Notes: generated by a model not told the origin, from the letters alone. Shown: positions 33,296-42,612, counted from the first letter of the stretch. The stretch: 64,000 nucleotides of DNA from Dielma fastidiosa (GCF_000313565.1 NZ_HE578927.1:230334-294333); one strand, 5' to 3'. Numbers and translations are program-made.

Positions 33296-34698
33296 GATTT
33301 GCCACCTTCTTCATAACGATTCAATGTAACACTTGCCGAAGTTGTCCCTGAATCTCCACTCTGAACAGCTCTTGGCGGTACATAGTCGATGCCTACATAG
33401 CCCTTATGACTGTCATTTTGTTTTTCCACAATCATGATCTCTTGAGCAATTAAGCAGCCACGAATTCGATTTTCATCTTTATACCTTTCTTTATCGACCT
33501 TTGAGGTTTCCCATTTCACCTTTCCCTTAGGAAAATAAAAATATGCTTCAAGCTGATTTTTTTCATTTTCATTCTTAAACTCTACATCAAGATCATCATT
33601 ACAGATAAAAAAGACATCGACATATTCATTGCTACCATCATCAATAGTATTGTTAATCGTGGTAATGGTTGATTTCTCATCAAATTCAATCTCTACTCTA
33701 TCTTCATTGTCAGAATATGCATAGAAATAAAGCTGCTTAGGTGTTTCATCTGTCTCTATGTTATAAAATTCTATCTTTGCTCCATTTAATTCAAATTCAT
33801 CATCAATTGGCACATAGACAACGATATCATTATCCACTGCTTTAAAGGTAATATCTCCCGCCATCTCATCACCGTTCCAAATACAGCTTTGGGTTATGAC
33901 CGAATCGGAAGGACAATAAGGTATTGACTCATCAGGCTCAGATAGACGATCCCATGGTGCAATGCTTCTGCTTAAATCAGCATGATTGACTGCTTGGGCA
34001 AAGCCACTGAAATCATCATTCTCAGGATTGATCTCACCATTCTTTTTGATATGAAATATTTTATCAAAATTACCTCTTTCAATCCCTCCAAACTTATAAC
34101 CATCAGCATTGATTAACTGCTTTGAAGCAATCGACTGCGTACCTTTTCTATCCTTATACCAAGTTGAATTATTAAATATGATCGGATCGCCCTCTTTATC
34201 CTTATCCCCATTGGAATAGAAATTAATTTTATTTGCATAGACAGCATAATCAAGCAATGCACCGCCCACCACTTCTTTATATGTGTAATTGGCAAGAATA
34301 CTTCTCACTTCATCATCAACAGTGACAGTAACCTTTACCTTAATATCTCTAGTTTTCGTATTCCCATTATATTTCACATCTTGTGCTGTAGCTATGATTT
34401 TTACTTGATGCTTTGGGTACTCTTCACTAATACTTGCACTGATTTCCACCGGTACATTGGATCTAATTGATCCGAATTCCTTGATAAAATCCTGCTGAGC
34501 CTCTTGATCCATCAGCACATCATTCAACATCTCCATATATGACTGCGCCAACAGCATTGCCTGTGACTGCTCATGCTCTAATTTATTACGGCTGACCTGT
34601 GAACTATATATCATCGCCAAGCCGCCAAAAAGGATCAGCATTAATGCCAGAACCGCAATGGCTGTAATTAGCGCCATTCCCCGTTTATCCTTTCGCAT
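33292..34698 (-). CDS. PilX-like large minor pilin component
   Basis: 468 aa from the ATG at 34698 (AAGGAAG, 8-base spacing); a GTG three codons upstream is weaker. N-terminal RKDKRGMALITAIAVLALML followed by a hydrophobic helix without Glu5 is typical of PilX/GspK-like tip proteins. The rest is an extracellular, Asp/Glu/Asn-rich domain (about 60-470) with no catalytic motif that I recognise. Members of this class prime assembly and sit at the pilus tip, so the long domain may be the adhesive part. Composition is unlike its neighbours but in keeping with a surface protein. Confidence 0.7.
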   Translation of the reverse strand: MRKDKRGMALITAIAVLALMLILFGGLAMIYSSQVSRNKLEHEQSQAMLLAQSYMEMLNDVLMDQEAQQDFIKEFGSIRSNVPVEISASISEEYPKHQVKIIATAQDVKYNGNTKTRDIKVKVTVTVDDEVRSILANYTYKEVVGGALLDYAVYANKINFYSNGDKDKEGDPIIFNNSTWYKDRKGTQSIASKQLINADGYKFGGIERGNFDKIFHIKKNGEINPENDDFSGFAQAVNHADLSRSIAPWDRLSEPDESIPYCPSDSVITQSCIWNGDEMAGDITFKAVDNDIVVYVPIDDEFELNGAKIEFYNIETDETPKQLYFYAYSDNEDRVEIEFDEKSTITTINNTIDDGSNEYVDVFFICNDDLDVEFKNENEKNQLEAYFYFPKGKVKWETSKVDKERYKDENRIRGCLIAQEIMIVEKQNDSHKGYVGIDYVPPRAVQSGDSGTTSASVTLNRYEEGGKS

Positions 34699-34716
34699 GC
34701 TGATCACTTCCTTTCT

Positions 34717-35277
34717 TTATTGAATTGCCGACATATCTGCCTGCATAAAATACAATACAATATCCGCTTTCGTTTCAGTGCTGTTTTCAACAGCTACACT
34801 GGCAATAACCATGCTCTTACTATAATTATTTACCGCGTCAATGAAATGATAAAGATTATCAATCTCACCAAGCAGGGTAATCGTTGCCTGTTTAACAATA
34901 CCAGGCACTGCTGCATCAGCATTTTCAGATCCTTCTTCATTAAAATCCTCAATCAGCAGCATCGACAGTGTCGTATTCGTCTGATATGCCAAATTCATTA
35001 ATTCATCATCTACTTGAACATTAGCTAACAGCGGATATACTGATTTAGCCTTTTCTGCTGCCTGCTTTCTTAGAGTTTCAATCAGCGGTTTAGATGAATC
35101 GGCCTGTTCAATCACCATATTCATCTCCTGAAGCTGGCTCTCACCGCTCAATATAGCCAATTTATGAGTCTGAATCAAATTCATCATCGGCGAAAGAAAA
35201 ATGAAAAACCCAACAGCTATAACCACCATTATGATCAATATCTGAATCAGCAAGGTTTCTGATTTTGATAATTTCAT
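34717..35277 (-). CDS. pilO: Pilus alignment protein PilO
   Basis: 186 aa. One N-terminal transmembrane helix (about 10-32), a coiled coil (about 35-75, ILSGESQLQEMNMVIEQ) and a small ferredoxin-like domain at the C-terminus (TITLLGEIDNLYHFIDAVNN). This is the layout of PilO, which pairs with PilN around the pilus motor. Its start overlaps the pilMN stop by one base. Confidence 0.82.
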   Translation of the reverse strand: MKLSKSETLLIQILIIMVVIAVGFFIFLSPMMNLIQTHKLAILSGESQLQEMNMVIEQADSSKPLIETLRKQAAEKAKSVYPLLANVQVDDELMNLAYQTNTTLSMLLIEDFNEEGSENADAAVPGIVKQATITLLGEIDNLYHFIDAVNNYSKSMVIASVAVENSTETKADIVLYFMQADMSAIQ

Positions 35278-36710
35278 TATTCGCCACTTCCTTTCAGAAT
35301 CGCTGTCATCACAAACTCATAACCACCCTCACGAGCCTCAAAGCCAGTATAGCTTACCGTATAAAATAAACCAGAATTATCAAGCAGCCGTGCATAAGCC
35401 GCACAGTCTGTATTATTAACTGCTATGCCGTTAAGTTCCAAGACCTGATTCGCATAGGCTGCACTCGCAATTTGAATATCACCAGACTTATTCCAAGTCA
35501 GCAAGGCACTGACCGCGGGTGTCAGTTTAACAGTCAAATCCTTCATATCCTGAATGGAGGTTAATGTCTGATCCAATGAATTAACAGAAGAAAACTCATT
35601 GATAATCTGGTTGGCTTCCTGAAGCGGTACTTCCCGCTGAGTGATCTGAGCAGTGATTTCATTCAGCTTACTCTGCAGATAATAATCATAAGCAAAGGCT
35701 GACCCACAGGCCAATCCCATTAACAGCAATGAAACAACAGCAGTCATAAGCAATCGGTTTTTAGACTTATTCTTAATCTTTTCACGGCTTTTTGATTTCT
35801 TACCATAGGCAGGTAAAAAACCAATCGTATGCGTATCAAACAGCGCGCATGCGCCAGCCAGCACCTGATAATAATTGGATATAGTCCGCATCATGATTGG
35901 CTTATCTAATAGTGTAATCGGACGGCCTGAATCCTGATTAAGCTTCTTAAATGTCTCAAGATTTGGATTATTACCAAATATCTGAATCTCTTCAATTGGC
36001 TGATAACGATTGCGGGTAAACTGGAATTGATCCATTTTCGCAATATTATCAAACAAGGATTGTGTAAAAGCCTCTTCATCACGATATTCAATAATATCCT
36101 TTAAGGTACGCAATAAAATAAAATTACCTTTTTCAAATAAAAAGCTGCGTACATGATCCGTATTATATTCTACAAATAATACCGTCTTATCCTTTTCAAC
36201 GGTACAGAGATATTGCAGAAGGTTTGCGGTACTAGTCTGAATACTGCTGCAGCGCAGACGGCATGCCTTCATCATTTGTTTATAGCCCGCCAGCGTCTTC
36301 TCCTGAATCGCCGAAGCAAACACCCGCTGTTCTTCAATGCCATTTTCATTCGTATTGCCCAGCTTAGTATAAGTAACTACATAATCATTGCTGAGATTCA
36401 GCGACATGATCATCTCATTAGCAACCATCGTCTGCGTCTCATCTTCATTTCCCATTGGTACGCTTAACTCACGCAGAATCAATTGGCGGTTATTAAGCAG
36501 TATCTTAACATTCTTACGCGGATACTTCTGCTTTTTAACTTCATCTCTGACTATCGTCTCTAACTTAGTTAAATCATAGACATCATCATTATAAATCTCT
36601 TTTTCATTAAGATCGATTACTGAACTCTTTTTAAGCTCCAGATCATGCGGATTATCAGAAAATTGATAGAACCGTATATACTGTCCTTCAAATAATATAA
36701 CCAGTATCAT
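35277..36710 (-). CDS. PilM-PilN fusion protein
   Basis: 477 aa from the ATG at 36710 (GGGAGGA ahead). Residues about 1-290 form an actin-like PilM domain (ILVILFEGQYIRFYQF, VLFVEYNTDHVRSFLF, YYQVLAGACALF). A basic linker (KKSKSREKIKNKSKNR) precedes a transmembrane helix LLMTAVVSLLLMGLACGSAF (about 325-347) and a PilN-like periplasmic-side domain with a coiled coil and a ferredoxin-like tail. In most pilus systems PilM and PilN are separate and bind through a short peptide of PilN; here one chain carries both. Lies between pilC and pilO, co-transcribed. Confidence 0.8.
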   Translation of the reverse strand: MILVILFEGQYIRFYQFSDNPHDLELKKSSVIDLNEKEIYNDDVYDLTKLETIVRDEVKKQKYPRKNVKILLNNRQLILRELSVPMGNEDETQTMVANEMIMSLNLSNDYVVTYTKLGNTNENGIEEQRVFASAIQEKTLAGYKQMMKACRLRCSSIQTSTANLLQYLCTVEKDKTVLFVEYNTDHVRSFLFEKGNFILLRTLKDIIEYRDEEAFTQSLFDNIAKMDQFQFTRNRYQPIEEIQIFGNNPNLETFKKLNQDSGRPITLLDKPIMMRTISNYYQVLAGACALFDTHTIGFLPAYGKKSKSREKIKNKSKNRLLMTAVVSLLLMGLACGSAFAYDYYLQSKLNEITAQITQREVPLQEANQIINEFSSVNSLDQTLTSIQDMKDLTVKLTPAVSALLTWNKSGDIQIASAAYANQVLELNGIAVNNTDCAAYARLLDNSGLFYTVSYTGFEAREGGYEFVMTAILKGSGE

Positions 36711-36732
36711 TATTAATCCTCCCATTTAAACA

Positions 36733-37923
36733 TTAGCTGACATTATCCAGCATGCCATACATCGGCAGCATAATTGCCACAATGATAAAGCATACCACAA
36801 CACCCATGACAATGATCAGCATTGGCTCAATCATTGATACCATTTTCTCAGTAGCCGCATTCGCTTCTTCATCATAAAAATCTGCCGCTTTATTCAATAT
36901 TTCATCAAGCCGTCCGCTTTCTTCACCAATAAAAAGCATCGACATCAGCATCGGTTCAAATATATCCTCAGCACCTATCGCCGTTGACATGTACTCACCA
37001 TTGCTGACACGAGTAATAATTCGCTTAAAGCAATCCGTGATCCATGTATTATCAAGGATATCTGAACAGATTTCAAGTATTTCAATTACATTGACACCAC
37101 TCGCGTAAAGCGTCGCAAACGTATTTGCAAAGCGGGAGGATAGAATTGTTTTATTCAATTTACCAAAAATCGGCATCACCAGTTTCAAATGATCAAGTTT
37201 GAAACGAACTGCCGGTATCCGTTTAAACCATATCCAAAATAAATAAACAGCTACTGCCGCAACAATCAGAATGTACCACTTACTCGTGATAAAATCACTG
37301 ATCCAAATCATAATCTGCGTTGGCAATGGCAGTGCCTGACCTTCATACAGCTGAAAGAAAGAAGGCAGGATAAACGTTATAACAGCAATTACGACCACGA
37401 TGCACACACCGCATAAGATTTTAGGATAAAGCATCGCATTCTTAATTTTATTTGACAGCTTATTTTCCTTCTCATAATGATCGGCCATGCGCTCTAATGT
37501 AGTATCCAATGAACCGCTGATTTCACCGCTGCGAATCATTCGAATCAGCAATTTAGGAAATGTGTTCCCCTCAGCATCCATAGCATAGGATAATTCCCGC
37601 CCCTGCTGCAAACGTTCATACAGACGGCGATAACACTCCTTCATGCGCTGGTTTTCACTTTTTTCATACAATATGTCAACTGCCCGCACCACTGAAACAC
37701 CTGCCGAAAGCATGACTGACATCTGTCTTGAGAACAGTACAAGATCTTTGCCTTTCATTTTAAAATTGCTGTGATTTTCAAAATCATCAATAATTTTATA
37801 GCTGATGCAGTAAAGCTGCATATCTTTAAGTTTTATAAGGAAATCATTCGTGTCAGAAGCTTCTATTTCACCCTTGACCAGACTGCCATCCCTCTGTTTT
37901 GCATTATAAATATATTTCAGCAC
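36733..37923 (-). CDS. pilC: Type IV pilus platform protein PilC
   Basis: 396 aa polytopic membrane protein with two GspF/T2SSF domains (about 65-190 and 265-390), each with the pattern FSRQMSVMLSAGVSVVRAVD or RFANTFATLYASGVNVIEIL. It forms the membrane platform rotated by PilB and PilT. GTG start at 37923 with GGAGG nine bases ahead. A TATAAT (37953-37948, minus) upstream makes it the first gene of the minus-strand pil operon. It is followed at 22 bp by the PilM-PilN fusion. Confidence 0.92.
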   Translation of the reverse strand: MLKYIYNAKQRDGSLVKGEIEASDTNDFLIKLKDMQLYCISYKIIDDFENHSNFKMKGKDLVLFSRQMSVMLSAGVSVVRAVDILYEKSENQRMKECYRRLYERLQQGRELSYAMDAEGNTFPKLLIRMIRSGEISGSLDTTLERMADHYEKENKLSNKIKNAMLYPKILCGVCIVVVIAVITFILPSFFQLYEGQALPLPTQIMIWISDFITSKWYILIVAAVAVYLFWIWFKRIPAVRFKLDHLKLVMPIFGKLNKTILSSRFANTFATLYASGVNVIEILEICSDILDNTWITDCFKRIITRVSNGEYMSTAIGAEDIFEPMLMSMLFIGEESGRLDEILNKAADFYDEEANAATEKMVSMIEPMLIIVMGVVVCFIIVAIMLPMYGMLDNVS

Positions 37924-37947
37924 TCAGCATGACCTCCGTTTTCTACT

Positions 37948-37953
37948 ATTATA
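37948..37953 (-). promoter_or_regulatory. -10 box of the pil operon
   Basis: Perfect TATAAT on the minus strand, 25 bp upstream of the pilC GTG; no good -35 is seen. Further upstream, a pair of TGTACA hexamers with a 12-base interval (within 37985-38025) could be an activator or repressor site. Confidence 0.45.
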
Positions 37954-38090
37954 ACATATTTGTGTAGTATGTGATAAAACTAATGCTGTACACAATCAAG
38001 AAATTGTACAAAAATATTACACAAAATCAGAAGCTATGGCATGCTTGAACAACTTCTGATATACTAAATAAGAAAAGAGGGAGAATTTAT

Positions 38091-39578
38091 ATGAATTGGG
38101 TTAATTCTAGTATTTTTTATCATATTTATCCATTGGGCTTCTGCGGAGCGCCAATGACTAATGATAATGGTGAAACCATTGATCGTATTTTAAAAGTAAA
38201 GGAATGGATTCCGCATTTTTTAGAGCTGGGAATCAATGCTTTATATCTGGGGCCGGTTTTTGAATCCAGTGAGCATGGCTATGACACAAAGGATTATTTT
38301 AAAATTGACCGCCGATTAGGCAGCAATGAAGCATTTAAAGAAGTTTGTGATGCTTGTCATGAAGCGGGTATCCGCATCGTGCTTGATGGTGTATTCAATC
38401 ATGTTGGCCGTGAATTTTGGGCCTTTCAGGATGTACAGAAACATAAATGGGATTCCCCTTATTGTGATTGGTTCATGAATCTGAATTTCAATGGCCGCTC
38501 ACCAATGAATGATGATTTCTGGTATGAAGGTTGGAATGGGCATTATAATTTGGTTAAACTGAATCTAAGAAATCCTGAAGTTGGCAATATGATCATTGAA
38601 GCAATCTTTTCTTGGATGGATCAATTTCATATCGATGGTTTACGCTTAGATGCAGCTGATGTCATGGATAAGGATTTCTTTAAGCGGCTGCGTTATGAAT
38701 GCAAACAAAAAAATCCAGATTTCTGGCTGATGGGTGAAGTGATTCATGGTGATTATAAAAATTGGATCAATGATCAGATGCTGGATTCTACCACAAATTA
38801 TGAATGCTACAAAGGAATCTATTCATCCCATAACGATGAGAATTATTTTGAAATTGGTTATTCATTAAACCGGCAATTTGGCAGCGGCGGTATCTACAAG
38901 GATCTCTGTCTGTATAATTTTGTGGATAATCATGATGTAAACCGGTTAGGCAGCACATTGCGTCAGCTTGAGCATCTGAATAATTGTTATACAATACTCT
39001 TTACTATGCCGGGTATTCCTTCCATTTATTACGGCAGTGAGGTGGGCATGAGCGGTATTAAGGCAAATGGCAGTGATGCCGGATTAAGACCCTGCTTAAG
39101 TTTAGAGGATGTGCAAAGTAATGAATTAAGTGAGCATATCGCACGCTTGGCTCGTATCCATAAATCTCAGCCGGCACTGCATGAATTAAATTATGAACAG
39201 GTGTGTGTCCGCAACAAGCAGCTTGTCTATAAGCGGTCCGCCGCTGATCAGGTTATTTTTACTGCCTTAAATCTGGATAAGGAAGCCTATGATATCTCCA
39301 TTCCATATGTGGGAACGCTAACGGACTTACTGACAGATACGGTTTATGAAGCGGTAAATGGTAATGTGGAAATAACGATGCCGCCTTACAGTTCATTGAT
39401 TCTCTGTGATAAACCGGCTGCCGCCGAGGGATATCAGCCTGTAAAGCATACGAAAAAAGTAAAAGCCGCACCAAAATGGAAGCTGTTGGAAACAATTAAG
39501 GGCATGGAGGATCAGCAGCAATATTATGTTTATGAGAATGAGAAGCATGAGAAAAGGATAAGTTTAAAGAAACTATAA
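38091..39578 (+). CDS. GH13 alpha-amylase-family enzyme (neopullulanase/maltodextrinase-like)
   Basis: 495 aa cytosolic enzyme, no signal peptide. GH13 regions: DGVFNHVG (region I), GLRLDAADV with the nucleophile Asp (region II, about 180), LMGEV with the acid/base Glu (region III) and FVDNHDVNR with the stabilising Asp (region IV). The N-terminus IFYHIYPLGFCGAP and the absence of an N-terminal starch-binding domain fit intracellular maltodextrin-degrading enzymes. A C-terminal extension (about 435-495) rich in Lys is unusual. Likely splits linear or cyclic maltodextrins. Confidence 0.9.
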   Translation: MNWVNSSIFYHIYPLGFCGAPMTNDNGETIDRILKVKEWIPHFLELGINALYLGPVFESSEHGYDTKDYFKIDRRLGSNEAFKEVCDACHEAGIRIVLDGVFNHVGREFWAFQDVQKHKWDSPYCDWFMNLNFNGRSPMNDDFWYEGWNGHYNLVKLNLRNPEVGNMIIEAIFSWMDQFHIDGLRLDAADVMDKDFFKRLRYECKQKNPDFWLMGEVIHGDYKNWINDQMLDSTTNYECYKGIYSSHNDENYFEIGYSLNRQFGSGGIYKDLCLYNFVDNHDVNRLGSTLRQLEHLNNCYTILFTMPGIPSIYYGSEVGMSGIKANGSDAGLRPCLSLEDVQSNELSEHIARLARIHKSQPALHELNYEQVCVRNKQLVYKRSAADQVIFTALNLDKEAYDISIPYVGTLTDLLTDTVYEAVNGNVEITMPPYSSLILCDKPAAAEGYQPVKHTKKVKAAPKWKLLETIKGMEDQQQYYVYENEKHEKRISLKKL

Positions 39579-39630
39579 GATTTGATTAATTTATAGTATA
39601 CACATCAAATCAAGAAAGAAGATAAGAATC

Positions 39631-39990
39631 ATGAACTGTAAAAAGATAATTTATATATTCACCTACACATCATCTTTCCTTAGTTTTGTTTATGTGTGTT
39701 CCATCTATCTCTCTTATTTACCCTTAGATTATAGTATCTATCAGCCTACTTTGTTCAATATGCTTTTAGCTGTACTCCTTTTAGTCACCAACATTTCCAT
39801 CCTACTGTCGCTTGTTGCTGCCCTGGATTCAGCATTGGGTATTGTGGTTTCGCGTGAGCTGAAAATTCAGAGGTTCTTCGATATATTATTCGGTATCTTT
39901 CCCATTATCTCATTATTATCACTTACCTCATGGGATATTGACAGATTGATTAATTACTTGAAAATACCTTTCATCATCATGTTTTCTTAA
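39631..39990 (+). CDS. Small hypothetical membrane protein
   Basis: 119 aa with three hydrophobic segments (about 8-30, 42-66 and 88-112). No family recognised. Two cysteines near the N-terminus. The ribosome site (AGAAGATAAG) is weak. It is followed by a strong terminator. It stands 52 bp after the GH13 gene but has no functional link that I can name. Confidence 0.5.
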   Translation: MNCKKIIYIFTYTSSFLSFVYVCSIYLSYLPLDYSIYQPTLFNMLLAVLLLVTNISILLSLVAALDSALGIVVSRELKIQRFFDILFGIFPIISLLSLTSWDIDRLINYLKIPFIIMFS

Positions 39991-40043
39991 ATCAGCAGAT
40001 TCATTTTATTGTATACTTAGAAGGTATTTACACCATGTTTATT

Positions 40044-40080
40044 AGCAGTTAGTCATGATTGATTAACTGCTATTTTTATT
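40044..40080 (+). terminator. Terminator upstream of the DUF4143 ATPase
   Basis: 12-bp stem AGCAGTTAGTCA/TGATTAACTGCT (one G-T pair, TGAT loop), then ATTTTTATT. Confidence 0.85.
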
Positions 40081-40087
40081 ATTATTT

Positions 40088-40171
40088 TGCGATTTTTGGA
40101 GGTTCAACACAAATTTGAATTGCGATTTTTGGATATAACGGTGTTGTATAAGCTGCGATTTTTGGATATAA
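40088..40171 (+). repeat. Three direct repeats at a 33-bp period
   Basis: TGCGATTTTTGGA begins at 40088, 40121 and 40154. The second and third copies extend to TGCGATTTTTGGATATAA. The period is exactly 33 bp, three helical turns. The third copy overlaps the spacer and -10 of the ATPase promoter, which suggests a cooperative operator. Confidence 0.75.
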
Positions 40172-40172
40172 T
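40144..40172 (+). promoter_or_regulatory. Promoter of the DUF4143 ATPase gene
   Basis: TTGTAT (40144-40149), 17-bp spacer, perfect TATAAT (40167-40172). Covered by the repeat array. AGGAGG ribosome site follows at 40181. Confidence 0.65.
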
Positions 40173-40196
40173 AAATTTACAGGAGGCTGACAGCTA

Positions 40197-41549
40197 ATGT
40201 TTAAACGAAAAATATACAATAAAATCAAAGCATGGAAAGATAATTCAAACGGTAAGACTGCACTTTTGATTGAAGGCGCCAGACGGGTCGGAAAATCTAC
40301 CGTTGTTGAAGAATTTGCGAAAAATGAATATAAAACTTATATCCTGATAGATTTTGCTGTTGCTTCAAAAACTATTAAAGAATTATTTGATGATATGTCT
40401 GATCTTGATTACTTCTTTCTTCAGCTTCAGTTACAATATCGAGTTGATTTAGAAATAAGAAATTCAGTAATTATCTTTGATGAAGTACAATTATGCCCTA
40501 AAGCCCGGCAAGCTATTAAAACGCTTGTAAAAGATGGCCGTTATGATTATATTGAAACAGGTTCTTTAATTTCCATCAAGAAAAATGTTAAAGACATCTT
40601 AATTCCAAGTGAAGAAAGAAAACTCCAAATGCACCCAATGGACTATGAAGAATTTCTTTGGGCACTTGATGATCATACTACAACAAACTTACTAAAAGGT
40701 ATATTTGCTGCTAAGAAACCTTTAGGAGATGCCTTAAACAGGAAATTAATGCGTGATTATCGCTTATATATGCTAATTGGCGGAATGCCACAGGCAGTTA
40801 ATGAATATATAATGACCAATAATTTCAAAAAAGTTGATGATGTAAAAAGAGATATTATAAATCTATATGAAGATGATTTTAAAAAGATTGATTCCACAGG
40901 CAGATTGGCAATGATATTTGAAGCAATTCCATCACAATTAAATAAAAATGCAAAAGGATTTCAAACTAAGAATGTATTGAATTCATATAAAACTACGAAT
41001 ACTACAATTCTAAGTCTAATCTCTGAATTAAAGGATTCCAAGGTTGTTTCCGTTGCCTATCATGCCAATAATCCGGTTGTTGGTTTATCAGCCTATAAAG
41101 ATTTAAACCAATTCAAGCTGTACATGGCAGATACCGGTTTATTCGTGACACTTCAGTTTAAAGATCGGGATTTCACTGAAAACAGCATTTATGAAAGATT
41201 ATTGAATGATAAATTATCCGCAAACTTAGGATACCTTTATGAGAATGCGGTTGCCCAAGCTTTAACCGCAGCCGGAAATGATTTATTTTATTTTACCTTT
41301 ACTAACCTTGAACAGAAGAGAAATTATGAAATTGATTTCTTGATATCTAAAAGTAATAAAATTTGTCCTATTGAAGTTAAATCATCAAATTATCGCACAC
41401 ATCATTCCATTGATGAATTTTATAATAAATACTCTGATAGGATACTGAACCGATATATCATTCATACTAAAGATATTTCTAAAGATCAGGATATTTTATG
41501 TCTGCCTATTTACTTAACTCAATTTATTTCACAAAAAGAAAATGACTGA
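40197..41549 (+). CDS. AAA ATPase with DUF4143 C-terminal domain
   Basis: 450 aa. N-terminal AAA_14-type ATPase: Walker A EGARRVGKSTVVEEF (about 24-38), Walker B VIIFDEVQLCPKAR (about 95), sensor ETGSLIS and the GGMPQAV motif. The C-terminal DUF4143 domain carries a PD-(D/E)XK nuclease-like motif: YEIDFLISK then CPIEVKSS (about 395-415). This widespread family, common in gut Firmicutes and Bacteroidetes, is often found alone; proposed roles include mobile-element biology or defence, none proven. Its base composition is more A/T-rich than the neighbours, which suggests acquisition. Confidence 0.88.
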   Translation: MFKRKIYNKIKAWKDNSNGKTALLIEGARRVGKSTVVEEFAKNEYKTYILIDFAVASKTIKELFDDMSDLDYFFLQLQLQYRVDLEIRNSVIIFDEVQLCPKARQAIKTLVKDGRYDYIETGSLISIKKNVKDILIPSEERKLQMHPMDYEEFLWALDDHTTTNLLKGIFAAKKPLGDALNRKLMRDYRLYMLIGGMPQAVNEYIMTNNFKKVDDVKRDIINLYEDDFKKIDSTGRLAMIFEAIPSQLNKNAKGFQTKNVLNSYKTTNTTILSLISELKDSKVVSVAYHANNPVVGLSAYKDLNQFKLYMADTGLFVTLQFKDRDFTENSIYERLLNDKLSANLGYLYENAVAQALTAAGNDLFYFTFTNLEQKRNYEIDFLISKSNKICPIEVKSSNYRTHHSIDEFYNKYSDRILNRYIIHTKDISKDQDILCLPIYLTQFISQKEND

Positions 41550-41585
41550 CTAAATGGCTATTATTAAATATTATTGTAATGGAAG

Positions 41586-41624
41586 AAAGCCCAAAGGTAA
41601 CAGATATACTTTGAGCTTTTTTAT
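41586..41624 (+). terminator. Terminator between convergent genes
   Basis: AAAGC-CC-AAAG pairs with CTTT-GA-GCTTT (a 2x2 internal loop), then TTTTT. Its T-tract overlaps the stop codon of the minus-strand hydrolase gene. Confidence 0.75.
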
Positions 41625-42436
41625 ATCTCACGATTTTGGGATGTGATCTGATTATCAGCAGCAAACGTATGCGTATGCCTTAACCCCTCATTACTTGTGG
41701 AAAGAGTATTGATTAATAGTTCCACATACTCATTGGGGTGGTTAAGACTTAATTCTCCATGAGAATATCCATTTAATATCTGGTATTTACTGTTAGGAAT
41801 TTGGGCATGTAAAAGTTCTGCAGAACGGCGCATATTCCCTCGCTCTTTACTGCCTACAAAAATCGTTACATTGGCGGTTGTTTCAGAAAGTGATGGTTTC
41901 ATTCTATAAGAAGCATTGGCCTTCAAGAAGCGAATCATGTCCTGTTTTTGGATCTTGCAGGTATCACGGTAATAATCTTCAAATAGTTTTGCCTGTATTT
42001 TTAGTGACTTAAATTGCAGCTTAGCAAACCACTTTTGCTTAATTAAGCCGTAACTCATGCCCAATACTGGCGCCATCAATGCGGCTGTCAGCTTCATCGG
42101 CAGTATCAAAGCACTCTCAATAAAGGCAAATTTGCATATATCGCTTCTTTGCGCAAGCATTTCAATGAGCACTTGTCCGCCAAGCGATAAACCGCCGATG
42201 GCTAAAATTGTGCCTTTAAAATTCTTATCAATATAGTCTATTATTTCCTTAGCTTGATTCTCAATGGAAGTAAAAGGACAATCACTATCTGCATGTCCTG
42301 CTAACTGCGGCACGATTACATGATAGTTTTCCTTTAGCTGATTCGCAGCATCACGATAATTCCACGCTGATAAACCGCCGCCATGCAGCAGCAGTAATAC
42401 TTCCTCATGTGCCTTACCATATTCTATGATTTTCAT
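41621..42436 (-). CDS. Alpha/beta hydrolase
   Basis: 271 aa from the ATG at 42436 (GGAGAACG ahead); the frame is open for 36 more codons upstream without a ribosome site. Oxyanion motif LLLHGGGLSAW, nucleophile elbow GGLSLGGQ (about residue 90) and a His in NGYSHGELSLNHP. Substrate unknown. It lies after the terminator of the Old Yellow Enzyme gene on the same strand, so it is a separate unit unless the terminator is leaky. A hydrophilic C-terminal tail of about 25 residues is probably disordered. Confidence 0.85.
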   Translation of the reverse strand: MKIIEYGKAHEEVLLLLHGGGLSAWNYRDAANQLKENYHVIVPQLAGHADSDCPFTSIENQAKEIIDYIDKNFKGTILAIGGLSLGGQVLIEMLAQRSDICKFAFIESALILPMKLTAALMAPVLGMSYGLIKQKWFAKLQFKSLKIQAKLFEDYYRDTCKIQKQDMIRFLKANASYRMKPSLSETTANVTIFVGSKERGNMRRSAELLHAQIPNSKYQILNGYSHGELSLNHPNEYVELLINTLSTSNEGLRHTHTFAADNQITSQNREI

Positions 42437-42578
42437 AATCGTTCTCCAAAATATATAGAAGCTTCCTAATACGACCATCTTACTTGAATTATCACTATAA
42501 ATCAAGGTTGGTTTAATGTGGCTATTAAGCTTACATTCACACAAATAATGAAATTAGAGTAAATATTGCTATCGTAAT

Positions 42579-42612
42579 AAAGACTCAGTGTTCTTTTAAA
42601 CATTGAGTCTTT
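42579..42612 (-). terminator. Strong terminator of the PTS/OYE operon
   Basis: 14-bp stem 42579-42592/42599-42612 with one G-T pair and a 6-base loop, flanked by A- and T-tracts, so it probably works in both directions. Confidence 0.88.

Noticed and set aside
37976-38030. TGTACA pair upstream of pilC as a transposon end
   Set aside because: The hexamer is self-complementary and only six bases match; no target duplication or transposase is seen. Kept only as a possible regulator site.
40088-40171. CRISPR array
   Set aside because: Only three partial repeats, spacer-like parts are 15-20 bp, the repeats are not palindromic, and no cas genes are present.
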